DNA of 52,564 nt from an uncultured Neomegalonema sp. (GTDB taxonomy: Bacteria; Pseudomonadota; Alphaproteobacteria; Rhodobacterales; Rhodobacteraceae): the NCBI GenBank assembly GCA_937957975.1, contig CALFFK010000021.1:1-52564 (forward strand), read 5' to 3'. Under the pieces are notes generated by a model. That model was not told where the DNA came from and searched no databases. It saw only the letters and a list, made by a program, of their open reading frames with translations. Of the stretch, positions 7,809 through 17,178 are shown piece after piece. The position numbers and the translations under genes are program-made. Numbering within the stretch: the first letter of the stretch is position 1; each line of letters begins with the position of its first letter.

Positions 7809-8777
7809 TTAACCCCACAACTCGCGGGTGGCCGGATGCACGATGCTGCCCTCGAAGACCAGCGGTACCGCGCGATCCCTTGCCAGAAGAAGCGGGCCAT
7901 CAAGGTCGATGATCTCGGCACCCTGTGCCGCCAGCAGGGCCGGGGCCATGGCCAGCGATGTGCCGACCATGCAGCCGACCATGATCTGAAAGCCCATCTC
8001 GCGGGCCGCGTCGCGCAAGGCCAGCGCCTCGGTCAGGCCGCCGGTCTTGTCGAGCTTGATGTTCACCATGTCATACTTGCCGACGAGATCGGGCAGGGAG
8101 GCACGGTCATGGCAGGCTTCATCGGCACAGACGGGCAAGGGGCGCTGCATCCCGCGCAAGGCATCGTCATCCCCGGCGGGCAGGGGTTGCTCGACCATCG
8201 CAACACCGAGGGCCAGCAGTTCGGGTGCAAGGGCGGCGTAGATTTCAGGCGTCCACCCCTCGTTTGCATCAATGATGAGCGTGGCATCGGGCGCACCCGC
8301 GCGAACGGCGCGCAGTCGCTCCAGATCGCCTTCCCCGCCTAGTTTGATTTTCAGGAGTGGGCGGTGGGCGTTCTCTGCCGCCTTGGCGCGCATCGTGTCG
8401 GGAGTTTCCAGCGAGAGGGTGTAGGCGGTGGTGACGGGGGCAGGTTCAGGGAGGTCGAGGAGTTGCCAGACCGGCTCTCCGCTGCGTTTCGCTTCCAGAT
8501 CCCACAAGGCGCAATCGACCGCGTTGCGCGCGGCCCCGGCGGGCATGGATTGCGCGTCGCGGGGGGTGGCCATTGGCCCCGCTGCCCCGACCTGCGCGAT
8601 CACGCTCTCCACTGTCTCGCCATAGCGAGCATAAGGGACACATTCGCCATAGCCCGTGTGATCGCCATCCGTGACCGTGACCGTCACCACCTGCGCCTCT
8701 GTCCGGCTGCCCCGCGAGATCGTGAAAGTGCCGTCCATGGGGAAGGTTTCGGGGGTGGCGGTGAGGGTGGGGGGCAT
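7809..8777 (-). CDS. dgcA: Enolase-superfamily epimerase, probable N-acetyl-D-glutamate racemase DgcA
   Basis: This 322-aa protein has the active-site set of the dipeptide (L-Ala-D/L-Glu) epimerase group of the enolase superfamily. K143 and K145 form KIK, metal ligands are D170 (DANEGW), E196 (VEQPLP) and D219 (DEACHD), and K241 (NIKLDK) is the opposite base. Annotation pipelines usually call this dipeptide epimerase. The neighbour 142 nt upstream on the same strand is DUF1611/DgcN, and DgcA in the published D-glutamate pathway is a racemase of N-acetyl-D-Glu, so that role is preferred. The start at 8777 is set by homology; the frame is open 34 codons further upstream. Confidence 0.75.
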   Translation of the reverse strand: MPPTLTATPETFPMDGTFTISRGSRTEAQVVTVTVTDGDHTGYGECVPYARYGETVESVIAQVGAAGPMATPRDAQSMPAGAARNAVDCALWDLEAKRSGEPVWQLLDLPEPAPVTTAYTLSLETPDTMRAKAAENAHRPLLKIKLGGEGDLERLRAVRAGAPDATLIIDANEGWTPEIYAALAPELLALGVAMVEQPLPAGDDDALRGMQRPLPVCADEACHDRASLPDLVGKYDMVNIKLDKTGGLTEALALRDAAREMGFQIMVGCMVGTSLAMAPALLAAQGAEIIDLDGPLLLARDRAVPLVFEGSIVHPATRELWG

Positions 8778-8919
8778 GAGGGTATTCCGAAAATTTGATA
8801 AAACGGCATATTTTTGCTCATTCGTCGCATAGCTCATCTGCCATGTGTAGAAAGAGTTTTGGAAGCCGTCGTATTCCATGTGGCGGCTTCAGTTATTTCC
8901 TGCTTCCGCCGATTTATTT

Positions 8920-9915
8920 TCAGGCCAGCCCATCCACGATCCGCCCCACTCCCGTGCGTACCGGGTCCACGGTTGGCAAGCCGAAGCGGTCTTCGGTTTC
9001 TTTCAGGAACCGCTCCGCCGCTGCTTCATCGAGGTTTTTGGTGTTCACTGCGACGCCCACGAATTTTGCGTCGGGGTTGGTCAGGCGGGCGTGGGGGAGG
9101 GCCATATCCATGACGTCGCCCATATCCGGCACGGGATAATCGGGCAGCGCCCGCATGTGGGTGCGGGTGGGTTCGTGGCAGAGGACGAGCGCGTCCGCCT
9201 GTGCGCCGTGGATCAGGCCCAGTGTCACGCCCGCATAGGCGGGGTGGTAGAGCGAGCCTTGCCCCTCCACCAGATCCCAGTGGTCGGGGTCGTTCGCGGG
9301 GGCCAGTGTTTCGACGGCTCCGGCGATGAAATCCGAGACAACGGCGTCGATGCTGACGCCCTCGCCGGTGATGAGGATGCCGGTCTGGCCCGTGGCGCGG
9401 AAGTCGGCTTTCCAGCCGCGTGCGCGCATTTCCTTTTCGATGGCCAGCGCCGTGTACATCTTGCCACAGGAGCAATCGGTCCCAACGGGGAGCAGGCGTT
9501 TTCCGGGGCGTTTTGCGCCGCTGCCGACGGGATAGCTTTCGGTCGGATGGCGGACATCGTGCAGAGTGCGGCCCAGTCGCTGTGCGGTGTCAGCGAGGCG
9601 GGGGATGTCGGCAAGCTTGTTGTGCAGGCCAGCGGCGAGGTCCATGCCTGCCTCCAGCGCGCGCTCCAGCACATCAATCCATTCGTCAGCGATGAAACCG
9701 CCCCGGTTCGCGACCCCCACGACCAGTGTGCGCGCGCCTTTCTCCATGGAGTCGGCAATCGTCATGTCCGGGATGCCGAGATCGGCAACGCATCCTGGCA
9801 GGCGCATCTGTCCCACGGCGTTTTCCGGCCGCCAATCATGGATGCCCTGCGCAACCTTGGCGGCCAATGCGTCCTTCGCATCGCCCAGAAACAGAAGATA
9901 TGGCGTTTTCAACAT
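8920..9915 (-). CDS. dgcN: DUF1611 family protein, probable D-glutamate N-acetyltransferase DgcN
   Basis: The 331-aa protein opens MLKTPYLLFLGDAKDALAAK and contains a P-loop-like GTDCSCGK (145–152) and VEGQGSLYHPAYAG, features of the DUF1611 family. DgcN acetylates D-glutamate; DgcA then racemises N-acetyl-D-Glu, which is deacetylated to L-Glu. This pathway has been described in marine Proteobacteria. GGGGAG lies 9 nt before the ATG at 9915; the open frame continues another 112 codons but is non-conserved. It is the first gene of a two-gene minus-strand unit with dgcA, and it diverges from glcB. No dgcR-like regulator is visible. Confidence 0.75.
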   Translation of the reverse strand: MLKTPYLLFLGDAKDALAAKVAQGIHDWRPENAVGQMRLPGCVADLGIPDMTIADSMEKGARTLVVGVANRGGFIADEWIDVLERALEAGMDLAAGLHNKLADIPRLADTAQRLGRTLHDVRHPTESYPVGSGAKRPGKRLLPVGTDCSCGKMYTALAIEKEMRARGWKADFRATGQTGILITGEGVSIDAVVSDFIAGAVETLAPANDPDHWDLVEGQGSLYHPAYAGVTLGLIHGAQADALVLCHEPTRTHMRALPDYPVPDMGDVMDMALPHARLTNPDAKFVGVAVNTKNLDEAAAERFLKETEDRFGLPTVDPVRTGVGRIVDGLA

Positions 9916-10102
9916 GGTTTTGGCTCCCCCCGGAAAATCACGGCGACAGGAGACACGGGAGATGGCATTGCGTCCAGTGTTTTCAATACACCGAAGAAAG
10001 GCCGTTTTTTCGTGCAGGCATGATTGCCAAGTCGCGCCCGGTTTCGTAACGCTCGCCTGAATTTCTTGCTGCGGAAGCAGCCATTCGGATGGGCGGACGA
10101 TT

Positions 10103-12241
10103 ATGACGGAACGGACAACGCGACACGGCCTCGATATTGATGCCGGACTGGCCACTTTTGTGGAGGGTAATGTTCTGCCCGGCACGGGGATTGAGGCCGA
10201 TACTTTCTGGCTGGGCTTTGCGAAGCTGTTGGAAGATTTCACGCCCCGCAACCGCGCCTTGCTGGAAAAACGCGCCTCGTTTCAGGCGCAGATTAATGAA
10301 TGGCACAAGGCGCGGAAGGGTCAGCCACATGACCATACCGCCTATAAAGACTTTCTGCGCGAGATTGGTTATCTGCTGCCCGAAGGCGATAATTTCACGA
10401 TCGACACCAGCGGCATTGACCCTGAAATGGCGGTCGTGCCGGGGCCACAGCTTGTGGTGCCCATCACTAATGCGCGCTATGCGCTGAACGCGGCGAATGC
10501 GCGCTGGGGTAGCCTCTATGACGCGTTCTATGGGACCGATGCGCTTGGCACAGCACCGTCCTCGTCCCGCGAGTATGATCAGGGCCGGGGTGCGCGGGTC
10601 GTGGCACGGGCGCGTGTGATCCTCGACGAAGCGTTTCCGCTGGAAGGAACCAGCCATGCGGATGTAAAAAACTATCAGATTCGGGACGGCGCGTTGGTGG
10701 CCGATGACATGCCGTTGATGCAGCCTTCGAAATTTGTCGGGTATCGCGGCGCGCCCACGGCCCCTGAAGCGGTGGTGCTGTGCAATAATGGCCTGCATGT
10801 CGAGCTGGTCTTTGACAGTACGCATCCCATTGGCAGCCGGGACCAGGCCTCCCTCGCTGATATACAGATCGAGTCGGCGGTTACGGCGATCATGGATTGC
10901 GAGGATTCTGTCGCGTGTGTTGATGCCGAAGACAAGGTGCTGGCCTATCGCAATTGGCTGGGCCTGATGAAAGGCGATCTGGAGGAAACTTTCCAGAAGG
11001 GCGGAAAAGCCGTCACCCGCGCGCTGAACCCTGACCGTACCTATACGGCCCCGGATGGTGGCGAGATCACGCTGAAAGGCCGGGTGCTGATGCTGGTGCG
11101 CAATGTTGGCCACCTGATGACCAACCCTGCGATCACGGTGGAAGGTGCGGAGGTCTATGAAGGCCTGATGGATGCGATGATTACCACGGCCATCGCGATG
11201 CATGACCTGAAACGCGAGGGCGGCAACTCGCTCGCCGGGTCGATCTATGTCGTGAAACCCAAGATGCATGGGCCGGAAGAGGTGGCCCTGGCTGATGAAA
11301 CCTTCACTGCGGTCGAGAAAGTGCTCGGCCTGCCGCAATATACCGTGAAACTGGGCATCATGGATGAGGAACGCCGCACGAGTGTGAACCTCAAGGAATG
11401 TATCCGTGCGGCGAAGCACCGGGTTGCCTTCATCAACACAGGCTTTCTGGATCGCACCGGGGATGAGATTCATACGTCGATGGAGGCGGGGCCGTTCAGC
11501 CGCAAGGACTTCATCAAGCGGAAAGCGTGGATCAGCGGTTACGAAAACCAGAATGTCGATATTGGCCTTGAATGTGGCTTGTCGGGCCGGGCGCAGATCG
11601 GCAAGGGCATGTGGGCGATGCCCGACCTGATGGCCGCAATGCTGGAACAGAAGATCGAGCACCCGAAAGCGGGCGCGAATTGCGCGTGGGTTCCAAGCCC
11701 TACGGCGGCGACCCTGCACGCGTTGCATTATCACAAGGTCGATGTGATGGCGGTGCAGGAGAAGTTGGCCAGGGGTGGACGACGTGCGTATGTCGATACG
11801 TTGCTCGACATCCCGCTGGCGGCCTATCGGCAGTGGAGCAAGGAACAGATCATCCGCGAGGTCGAGAACAATGCGCAGGGCATTCTCGGCTATGTTGTGC
11901 GCTGGGTCGATCAGGGGGTGGGGTGTTCCAAAGTGCCGGACATCAATGATGTGGGGTTGATGGAGGATCGCGCGACCTGTCGTATTTCCTCGCAGCATAT
12001 CGCCAACTGGCTGCATCATGGGGTTGTCAGCGAAGCGGATGCCATGGCGGCAATGAAGCGTATGGCCGAAGTCGTGGATCACCAGAATGCGGGCGATGCA
12101 GCTTATCGCCCGATGGCCCCCGGTTTTGACGGTATCGCGTTTCAGGCGGCCTGTGATCTGGTGTTCAAGGGGGCTGAACAGCCCTCCGGTTATACCGAAC
12201 CTGTTCTCCATGCACGGCGGTTACAGCTCAAGGCGGGGTGA
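10103..12241 (+). CDS. glcB: Malate synthase G
   Basis: Malate synthase condenses glyoxylate with acetyl-CoA to malate. At 712 aa it is the G isoform (about 720 aa) rather than the shorter A isoform. The Mg-binding region includes [14 protein letters not shown], and the C-terminal block [20 protein letters not shown] contains D622, aligned with the catalytic Asp631 of the E. coli enzyme. [20 protein letters not shown] is also diagnostic. Isocitrate lyase is not in the window, so the glyoxylate may come from glycolate or from a distant aceA. The gene faces away from dgcN and ends at a strong hairpin. Confidence 0.97.
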   Translation: MTERTTRHGLDIDAGLATFVEGNVLPGTGIEADTFWLGFAKLLEDFTPRNRALLEKRASFQAQINEWHKARKGQPHDHTAYKDFLREIGYLLPEGDNFTIDTSGIDPEMAVVPGPQLVVPITNARYALNAANARWGSLYDAFYGTDALGTAPSSSREYDQGRGARVVARARVILDEAFPLEGTSHADVKNYQIRDGALVADDMPLMQPSKFVGYRGAPTAPEAVVLCNNGLHVELVFDSTHPIGSRDQASLADIQIESAVTAIMDCEDSVACVDAEDKVLAYRNWLGLMKGDLEETFQKGGKAVTRALNPDRTYTAPDGGEITLKGRVLMLVRNVGHLMTNPAITVEGAEVYEGLMDAMITTAIAMHDLKREGGNSLAGSIYVVKPKMHGPEEVALADETFTAVEKVLGLPQYTVKLGIMDEERRTSVNLKECIRAAKHRVAFINTGFLDRTGDEIHTSMEAGPFSRKDFIKRKAWISGYENQNVDIGLECGLSGRAQIGKGMWAMPDLMAAMLEQKIEHPKAGANCAWVPSPTAATLHALHYHKVDVMAVQEKLARGGRRAYVDTLLDIPLAAYRQWSKEQIIREVENNAQGILGYVVRWVDQGVGCSKVPDINDVGLMEDRATCRISSQHIANWLHHGVVSEADAMAAMKRMAEVVDHQNAGDAAYRPMAPGFDGIAFQAACDLVFKGAEQPSGYTEPVLHARRLQLKAG

Positions 12242-12249
12242 TTTCCCTT

Positions 12250-12277
12250 GAAAGGCCGCGCTCTGGTGCGGCCTTTC
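12250..12277. terminator. Bidirectional hairpin between glcB and the NUDIX gene
   Basis: GAAAGGCCGC (12250–12259) and GCGGCCTTTC (12268–12277) form a perfect 10-bp stem with an 8-nt loop. It starts 8 nt after the glcB stop and overlaps the end of the convergent NUDIX gene (stop at 12276). Short T-rich flanks on both arms fit use from either side. Confidence 0.7.
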
Positions 12278-12767
12278 AGACGACCTGAAACTGGCCCGTT
12301 TCGCAGAACCTGCGCCAGAGGCCAAAGACGGGAACCTCCGACGGAACAAAACTTGCCCAATCAATGTCGTGTTCCGTGCTGAACCGAAAATTGGTGGCCT
12401 CCCCATCATTCGATTTCACGTCGTCGCCATCGGAATATCCATGCGCGATCAGTGAGACGAATTGGGCAATGTCCCCGTTGGGATAGGTGTGGCGTTCTCT
12501 TGCCGGATTGGAGGACAGCGCGAAGGGCGTGACCGAGCGGAGCGTCACATTGGCCTCCTCGAAGGCTTCGCGATGGACGGTATCCATAAGGGATTCGTCC
12601 AGCTCCATCGCGCCACCGGGCAGACCCCAGCTTCCGTCGTCGCTGCGCTTGATGAGCAGGAATTTACCATCCCCGTTTTCGACGAGAACACGAACGCCAA
12701 CCGAAATGAGCGGTGTGCTGCCCATGGCAGCCCGTAGTTTTCCGGTATAGCTGTCGCTGAAATCCAT
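12276..12767 (-). CDS. NUDIX hydrolase
   Basis: The 163-aa protein has the NUDIX box starting at GG-AMELDE and ending REAFEEANV, with the R-E-x-x-E-E metal-binding glutamates in place. The Gly that usually follows the second glutamate pair is Asn. The family cleaves nucleoside diphosphates linked to another group; the substrate is not evident. It starts at 12767, where AGGGAG stands 7 nt upstream; an ATG six codons earlier has no such site. A likely single-gene unit convergent with glcB. Confidence 0.85.
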   Translation of the reverse strand: MDFSDSYTGKLRAAMGSTPLISVGVRVLVENGDGKFLLIKRSDDGSWGLPGGAMELDESLMDTVHREAFEEANVTLRSVTPFALSSNPARERHTYPNGDIAQFVSLIAHGYSDGDDVKSNDGEATNFRFSTEHDIDWASFVPSEVPVFGLWRRFCETGQFQVV

Positions 12768-13033
12768 CGCTTTTCTCCCTGTCATCTATGGCCCGTGATG
12801 ACCTGGTGGATTGTTTCTGACGAAACGAACCCACTGTTTTTTTGTTTGGTGGATCAACTTATCCTGGTATTTGAATGGCTTACATTAAACGCCTGTTTTT
12901 CAAAACCGGGACTCAAATGCCTCGGTCGATCCACTGGTTATGGCATCCATCACATGAAATCATTTGCGCTGGCCGCGCAATCAGCTAGGTGTGTAGGCTT
13001 CTTAATTCCTTGAAAAACACCGGAGTATACGCG

Positions 13034-14056
13034 ATGGGCTATCGTGTTGCCGTCGTCGGGGCCACGGGCAATGTGGGCCGCGAACTTCTCAACATCCTCG
13101 CTGAACGGGAATTCCCGACGACGGAGGTTGCCGCGCTGGCGTCGCGCCGGTCAGTGGGGTCAGAGGTGACGTTCGGGGATGAGGTGCTGAAGGTTCAGGA
13201 TCTCGAACGCTTTGATTTCACGGGCTGGGACATAGCGTTGTTCGCCATAGGCTCTGACGGATCGAAGACCTATGCGCCAAAGGCCGCCGCCGCCGGGTGT
13301 GTGGTGATCGATAACTCGTCGCTCTATCGCTATGATCCGCAAGTACCGTTGATCGTACCGGAAGTGAACCCGGATGCCATCGAAGGGTATTCGAAGAAGA
13401 ATATCATCGCGAACCCGAACTGCTCGACTGCGCAGATGGTGGTGGCGCTAAAGCCCCTGCATGACCGGGCCACGATCACCCGCGTCGTTGTCTCGACCTA
13501 TCAATCGGTTTCGGGCAGTGGAAAATCGGCAATGGATGAGCTGTGGAACCAGACCAAGGGCGTGTTCGTGCCGGGGCAGGAGGTTGCGCCGAAGGTGTAT
13601 CCGAAGCAGATCGCCTTCAACGTCATCCCTCATATCGACGTGTTCATGGAAGACGGGTCCACCAAGGAAGAGTGGAAGATGGTGGTCGAGACGAAGAAGA
13701 TCGTCGATAAATCCATCAAGGTTTCCGCGACCTGCGTGCGGGTGCCGGTGTTTGTTGGCCATGCGGAATCGATCAATATTGAATTTGAACAACCGCTTGA
13801 TGCCGATGAGGCACGCGACATCCTGCGTCAGTCACCGGGGATTCTGGTGGTCGATACGCGCGAAGATGGTGGATATATCACGCCCATTGATTGCGTGGGC
13901 GAATTCGCCACTTATGTCAGCCGCATCCGGGATGACCAGACCCGCGATAATGCGATCAACCTGTGGTGCGTGAGCGATAATCTGCGCAAGGGGGCCGCAC
14001 TGAACGCGGTGCAAATCGCGGAGCTGCTGGGGCGGCGGGTGCTCAAAAAGGGCTGA
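13034..14056 (+). CDS. asd: Aspartate-semialdehyde dehydrogenase
   Basis: Asd reduces aspartyl phosphate to aspartate semialdehyde, the branch point to diaminopimelate/lysine, threonine and methionine. The protein (340 aa) has the N-terminal NADP loop GATGNVGRE, the catalytic C130 in NPNCSTAQM, the QSVSGSGKSAMDEL segment and the active-site His in VFVGHAESI. ATG 13034 is preceded by GGAG and starts directly with the conserved MGYRVAVVGATGN; the frame is open 15 codons upstream. It is flanked by a 248-nt leader gap in which I see no gene, and by a strong terminator, so it is probably a single-gene transcript. Confidence 0.97.
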   Translation: MGYRVAVVGATGNVGRELLNILAEREFPTTEVAALASRRSVGSEVTFGDEVLKVQDLERFDFTGWDIALFAIGSDGSKTYAPKAAAAGCVVIDNSSLYRYDPQVPLIVPEVNPDAIEGYSKKNIIANPNCSTAQMVVALKPLHDRATITRVVVSTYQSVSGSGKSAMDELWNQTKGVFVPGQEVAPKVYPKQIAFNVIPHIDVFMEDGSTKEEWKMVVETKKIVDKSIKVSATCVRVPVFVGHAESINIEFEQPLDADEARDILRQSPGILVVDTREDGGYITPIDCVGEFATYVSRIRDDQTRDNAINLWCVSDNLRKGAALNAVQIAELLGRRVLKKG

Positions 14057-14096
14057 AGGCCTTCGGGTCGGCAGTTTGTTGTGCCAGAAAAAATTC

Positions 14097-14130
14097 AGCC
14101 CGCCACCGGAATTTGGTGGCGGGCTTTTTT
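14097..14130 (+). terminator. Rho-independent terminator of asd
   Basis: AGCCCGCCACC (14097–14107) pairs perfectly over 11 bp with GGTGGCGGGCT (14115–14125), with a 7-nt loop, and runs into T(6) ending at 14130. It starts 41 nt after the asd stop codon. Confidence 0.9.
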
Positions 14131-14174
14131 AAAAGCGGGGGATTGTTCCCCCACTGACTTTAAAGCCGGTCGCT

Positions 14175-14795
14175 TCAGAAGCGGCGACGGACTTCTTCTT
14201 CCGGGTATCCCATGTAATCGCTGTCAGCGAAGCCTTCGTGGCAGTCATTGCAAGCCCTGAAGACGTTGACCGACAAAGGCTTACCCTTCGGCGATACCAT
14301 CATGTAGTACCAGTCGTTGGTCTTCGGGGATGCGCCAGCAGCAGCCTTCTGCATGATGAAGAGAGGGCCGGGCTTTGCCTTGCCTTTTTTGGTGACAGAG
14401 AAGCTTTCCTTCGCGATGACGCTGCCTACAGGCATCGTGAAGTTACTTTCCTGATACTTTGTGTACTGTGCTGCGCCAACCTGGTTCACATAAGTGAAGA
14501 GGAACCGGCCACTGTGAGTGCCTGGATCAGCGGGCAGGGTGCTCGCAGGAGTCCAGGTGCGGAAGTCCTGAACGAACTCACGGGGAATCCAGCGTTTGTC
14601 GCCTGTCAGGTAGCCACGGCTCAGGGTATCGGCAAGACAAAGATAAACGTCGTGAGCATCGCGATTGGTCATGTTGTCGCGGGGAATGGTCAGATTGCAA
14701 TTTGCATCGACATGACTATTCGCAGCCTGTGGCGCATTGGCGACGGCAAAAAGGCCGGTAAATGCGACGGCTGCGGACAGAATAATACGTTTCAT
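14175..14795 (-). CDS. Cytochrome P460-like periplasmic c-type haem protein
   Basis: The 206-aa protein has a Sec signal peptide (MKRIILSAAVAFTGLFAVAN, cleavage near APQAA) and one c-type haem site CNDCH (residues 182–186). The mid-region YTKYQESNFTMPVGSVIAKE followed by SFSVTKKGK resembles the cytochrome P460 family, where a lysine cross-links to the haem. Members oxidise hydroxylamine or detoxify NO-type species; others are uncharacterised. The electron partner and substrate are unknown here. It is convergent with asd, with the terminator between them, and seems monocistronic. Confidence 0.75.
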   Translation of the reverse strand: MKRIILSAAVAFTGLFAVANAPQAANSHVDANCNLTIPRDNMTNRDAHDVYLCLADTLSRGYLTGDKRWIPREFVQDFRTWTPASTLPADPGTHSGRFLFTYVNQVGAAQYTKYQESNFTMPVGSVIAKESFSVTKKGKAKPGPLFIMQKAAAGASPKTNDWYYMMVSPKGKPLSVNVFRACNDCHEGFADSDYMGYPEEEVRRRF

Positions 14796-15354
14796 GGGTG
14801 TCTCCCCTTAGAGGTCAGTTTAGTTTTGGCGCAGGTATCAGGGTACGGAGTATCAGATAAACCGGAAGACAAAAAGTAGCACATTGTCGTGAGCGGGTAA
14901 TTTGAAAATTCCTGATGTATCCAAAAAGTGACGGCTCAGGGTTGAGCGAGCATGGCCGTTTGGAGGCTTAAAAGGGTTTTGGGGCGAGATTTTATGCGGG
15001 AAGAGACGATTATTGAAATTACAAGAGGCGGATTGCAGCGGAGTAGATCGTCCTGGTGGTGGAGCGCTGGGTGTCGATTTTTTATTGATTTTCTATGATG
15101 GGAAGCCTTGTGCTTTCCTGACCTGATTCGGCCAGATGCTCCAGGGCCGCGAATGGGGGTAGTAACGTGAATAACACTCCCGTCAGGATTGCTGTGGAGG
15201 ATGTCACAGCTTAATCGGGTGGAATCGTTACGTGGGGAAATCGGTTTCCCTGCTGCGGCAGACAACCTATGACGGCCTCAATGTATGGTTTGGCGATCTC
15301 ACAACCCGCTTGGTGGGGATGAGTGCGCCCTCGGATGAACTGGAAGACACGGAA
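14796..15354. other. 559-nt intergenic region before argS, nothing identified
   Basis: No coding region with a plausible product is visible. The region is moderately AT-rich near 14860–15000 and presumably carries promoters for the cytochrome gene and for argS. The argS frame stays open back to 15232, but those 41 codons do not resemble the ArgRS N-terminus. Confidence 0.5.
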
Positions 15355-17091
15355 ATGGACGTTTTTGCTGAATTCAGAGAAACGGTGCTGGCGGCGCTGA
15401 AGCAGGTCGATCTGCCCGAAGGAGTGAAGACGGACGCAGTGAGTGCCGAGCCGCCGCGCGATGCCTCGCATGGAGATGTGGCGACGAATGCGGCAATGGT
15501 GGTTGCCAAACAGGCGAAGATGAAGCCGCGTGAAGTGGCTGAAAAGATTGCAGAAATTCTGTCAGGGGATGTGCGGATTGCCTCCGTGGATGTGGCGGGA
15601 CCGGGGTTTATCAACCTGCGGCTGTCACCGGAGTTCTGGCGCTCGCGGATCGTGGCGGCGCTGGAGGCTGGGGCGGATTACGGGCGACTTAATCCTGAAA
15701 ATCCAAGCAAAATCAACGTTGAATACGTCTCCGCCAACCCAACCGGACCGTTGCATGTGGGCCATACACGGGGGGCGGTGTTCGGGGATGCGCTGGCTTC
15801 GTTGCTGGAATTCGCCGGGCATGAGGTCGTGCGGGAATATTACATCAATGATGGCGGAAGTCAGGTGGACACGCTGGCCCGCTCGGCTTACTTGCGGTAT
15901 CAGGAAGCCCATGGTCAAGATATTGAAATCGCTGAGGGATTATATCCCGGTGATTATCTCGTTCCTGTTGGCGAAGCAATGAAGGAAACCTTCGGTGAAC
16001 GGTTTCTCGATCAGCCGGAAGAAGAATGGCTGCCTGTCGTTCGCGATTTTGCCACCGAAAAGATGATGGATCTGATCCGCGCCGACCTGGGCAGTCTGGG
16101 CGTGGTAATGGACGAATTCTTCTCGGAAAAATCGCTTTATGGAACAGGGCGGATCGAGGAGGCCGTGGCGGCGTTGGACAAGAAAGGTCTGATTTATCAA
16201 GGCGTTTTGGAGCCGCCAAAGGGCATGAAACCTGAAGATTGGGAGCCGCGTGAGCAAACGCTATTTAAATCGACTGATTACGGCGATGATGTGGACCGGC
16301 CTATCAAGAAATCAGACGGATCATGGACCTATTTCGCACCGGATATCGCGTATCACTATAACAAGTTACAACGGGCCGATGAACTCATTAATGTCTTTGG
16401 CGCGGATCATTCCGGCTACGTGAAAAGAATGAAAGCGGCTTGCAAGGCGCTTGGGAATGGCACTGACCGGCTCGATATTAAGCTTACGCAACTCGTGAAA
16501 TTGATGCGCGATGGTGAAGAAGTGAAGATGTCCAAGCGCTCTAATAACTTTGTGTTGTTGAGCGAATTGATCGAAGAAGTCGGGGCCGGGGTCGTGCGGT
16601 TCGTGATGCTGACCCGCAAGAATGATGCGCCGCTTGATTTCGATTTCTCGAAAGCACTGGAACAATCAAAGGATAACCCGGTTTTTTACGTGCAATATGC
16701 TCATGCGAGAGTGTGTTCGCTGTTGCGGCGGGCGCGGGATGAAGCCGGAATCGAAGTGCCGGATGATGCGGTTTTGGCTCAAGCTGACCTGTCGTGCCTG
16801 ACCCATGAAGCCGATTTGGCATTGGTCTCGAAAATTGCGGAATGGCCGAGGCAAGTGCGTCTGGCGGCAGAAGCGCATGAACCGCATCGGATTGCATTTT
16901 ACCTCTATGATCTTGCGAGTGCTTTCCATTCGCTGTGGAATCGGGGCAACGCAGACGAATCACTCCGCTTTGTACAACCGGATGAAAATGCGGTGACTTT
17001 TGCCCGTTTGGCCCTCGCACGCTCTTGCGCGCTCACTATTTTCAATGGGTTGTGCATCTTGGGCGTGACGCCGATGCAGGAAATGCGGTAA
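15355..17091 (+). CDS. argS: Arginyl-tRNA synthetase
   Basis: ArgRS charges tRNA-Arg. The 578-aa protein has the class I signatures HVGH (134–137, in NPTGPLHVGHTRGAVFGD) and KMSKR (391–395), and the C-terminal anticodon-binding DALR domain. The start at ATG 15355 gives MDVFAEFRETV, the expected ArgRS beginning and normal length. It leads the argS–SPOR–nagZ–scpA–scpB cluster, an arrangement common in Alphaproteobacteria, with 87 nt before the next gene. Confidence 0.96.
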   Translation: MDVFAEFRETVLAALKQVDLPEGVKTDAVSAEPPRDASHGDVATNAAMVVAKQAKMKPREVAEKIAEILSGDVRIASVDVAGPGFINLRLSPEFWRSRIVAALEAGADYGRLNPENPSKINVEYVSANPTGPLHVGHTRGAVFGDALASLLEFAGHEVVREYYINDGGSQVDTLARSAYLRYQEAHGQDIEIAEGLYPGDYLVPVGEAMKETFGERFLDQPEEEWLPVVRDFATEKMMDLIRADLGSLGVVMDEFFSEKSLYGTGRIEEAVAALDKKGLIYQGVLEPPKGMKPEDWEPREQTLFKSTDYGDDVDRPIKKSDGSWTYFAPDIAYHYNKLQRADELINVFGADHSGYVKRMKAACKALGNGTDRLDIKLTQLVKLMRDGEEVKMSKRSNNFVLLSELIEEVGAGVVRFVMLTRKNDAPLDFDFSKALEQSKDNPVFYVQYAHARVCSLLRRARDEAGIEVPDDAVLAQADLSCLTHEADLALVSKIAEWPRQVRLAAEAHEPHRIAFYLYDLASAFHSLWNRGNADESLRFVQPDENAVTFARLALARSCALTIFNGLCILGVTPMQEMR

Positions 17092-17178
17092 GGTTGACGA
17101 AATATCGCTTTTTGCAGGAAGCGCGCCGAACTGGGCGGGACAGCGTGCGATGTATAAAAAAGACCGCCGGGCAGTACG

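Noticed and set aside
9983-12211. 742-aa open frame on the minus strand over malate synthase G
   Set aside because: Same reason: it mirrors glcB, a certain gene, and reads as His/Arg-rich without domain structure.
15232-15354. Start of argS at 15232
   Set aside because: The extra 41 codons lack similarity to ArgRS, and the ATG at 15355 gives the standard length and start.
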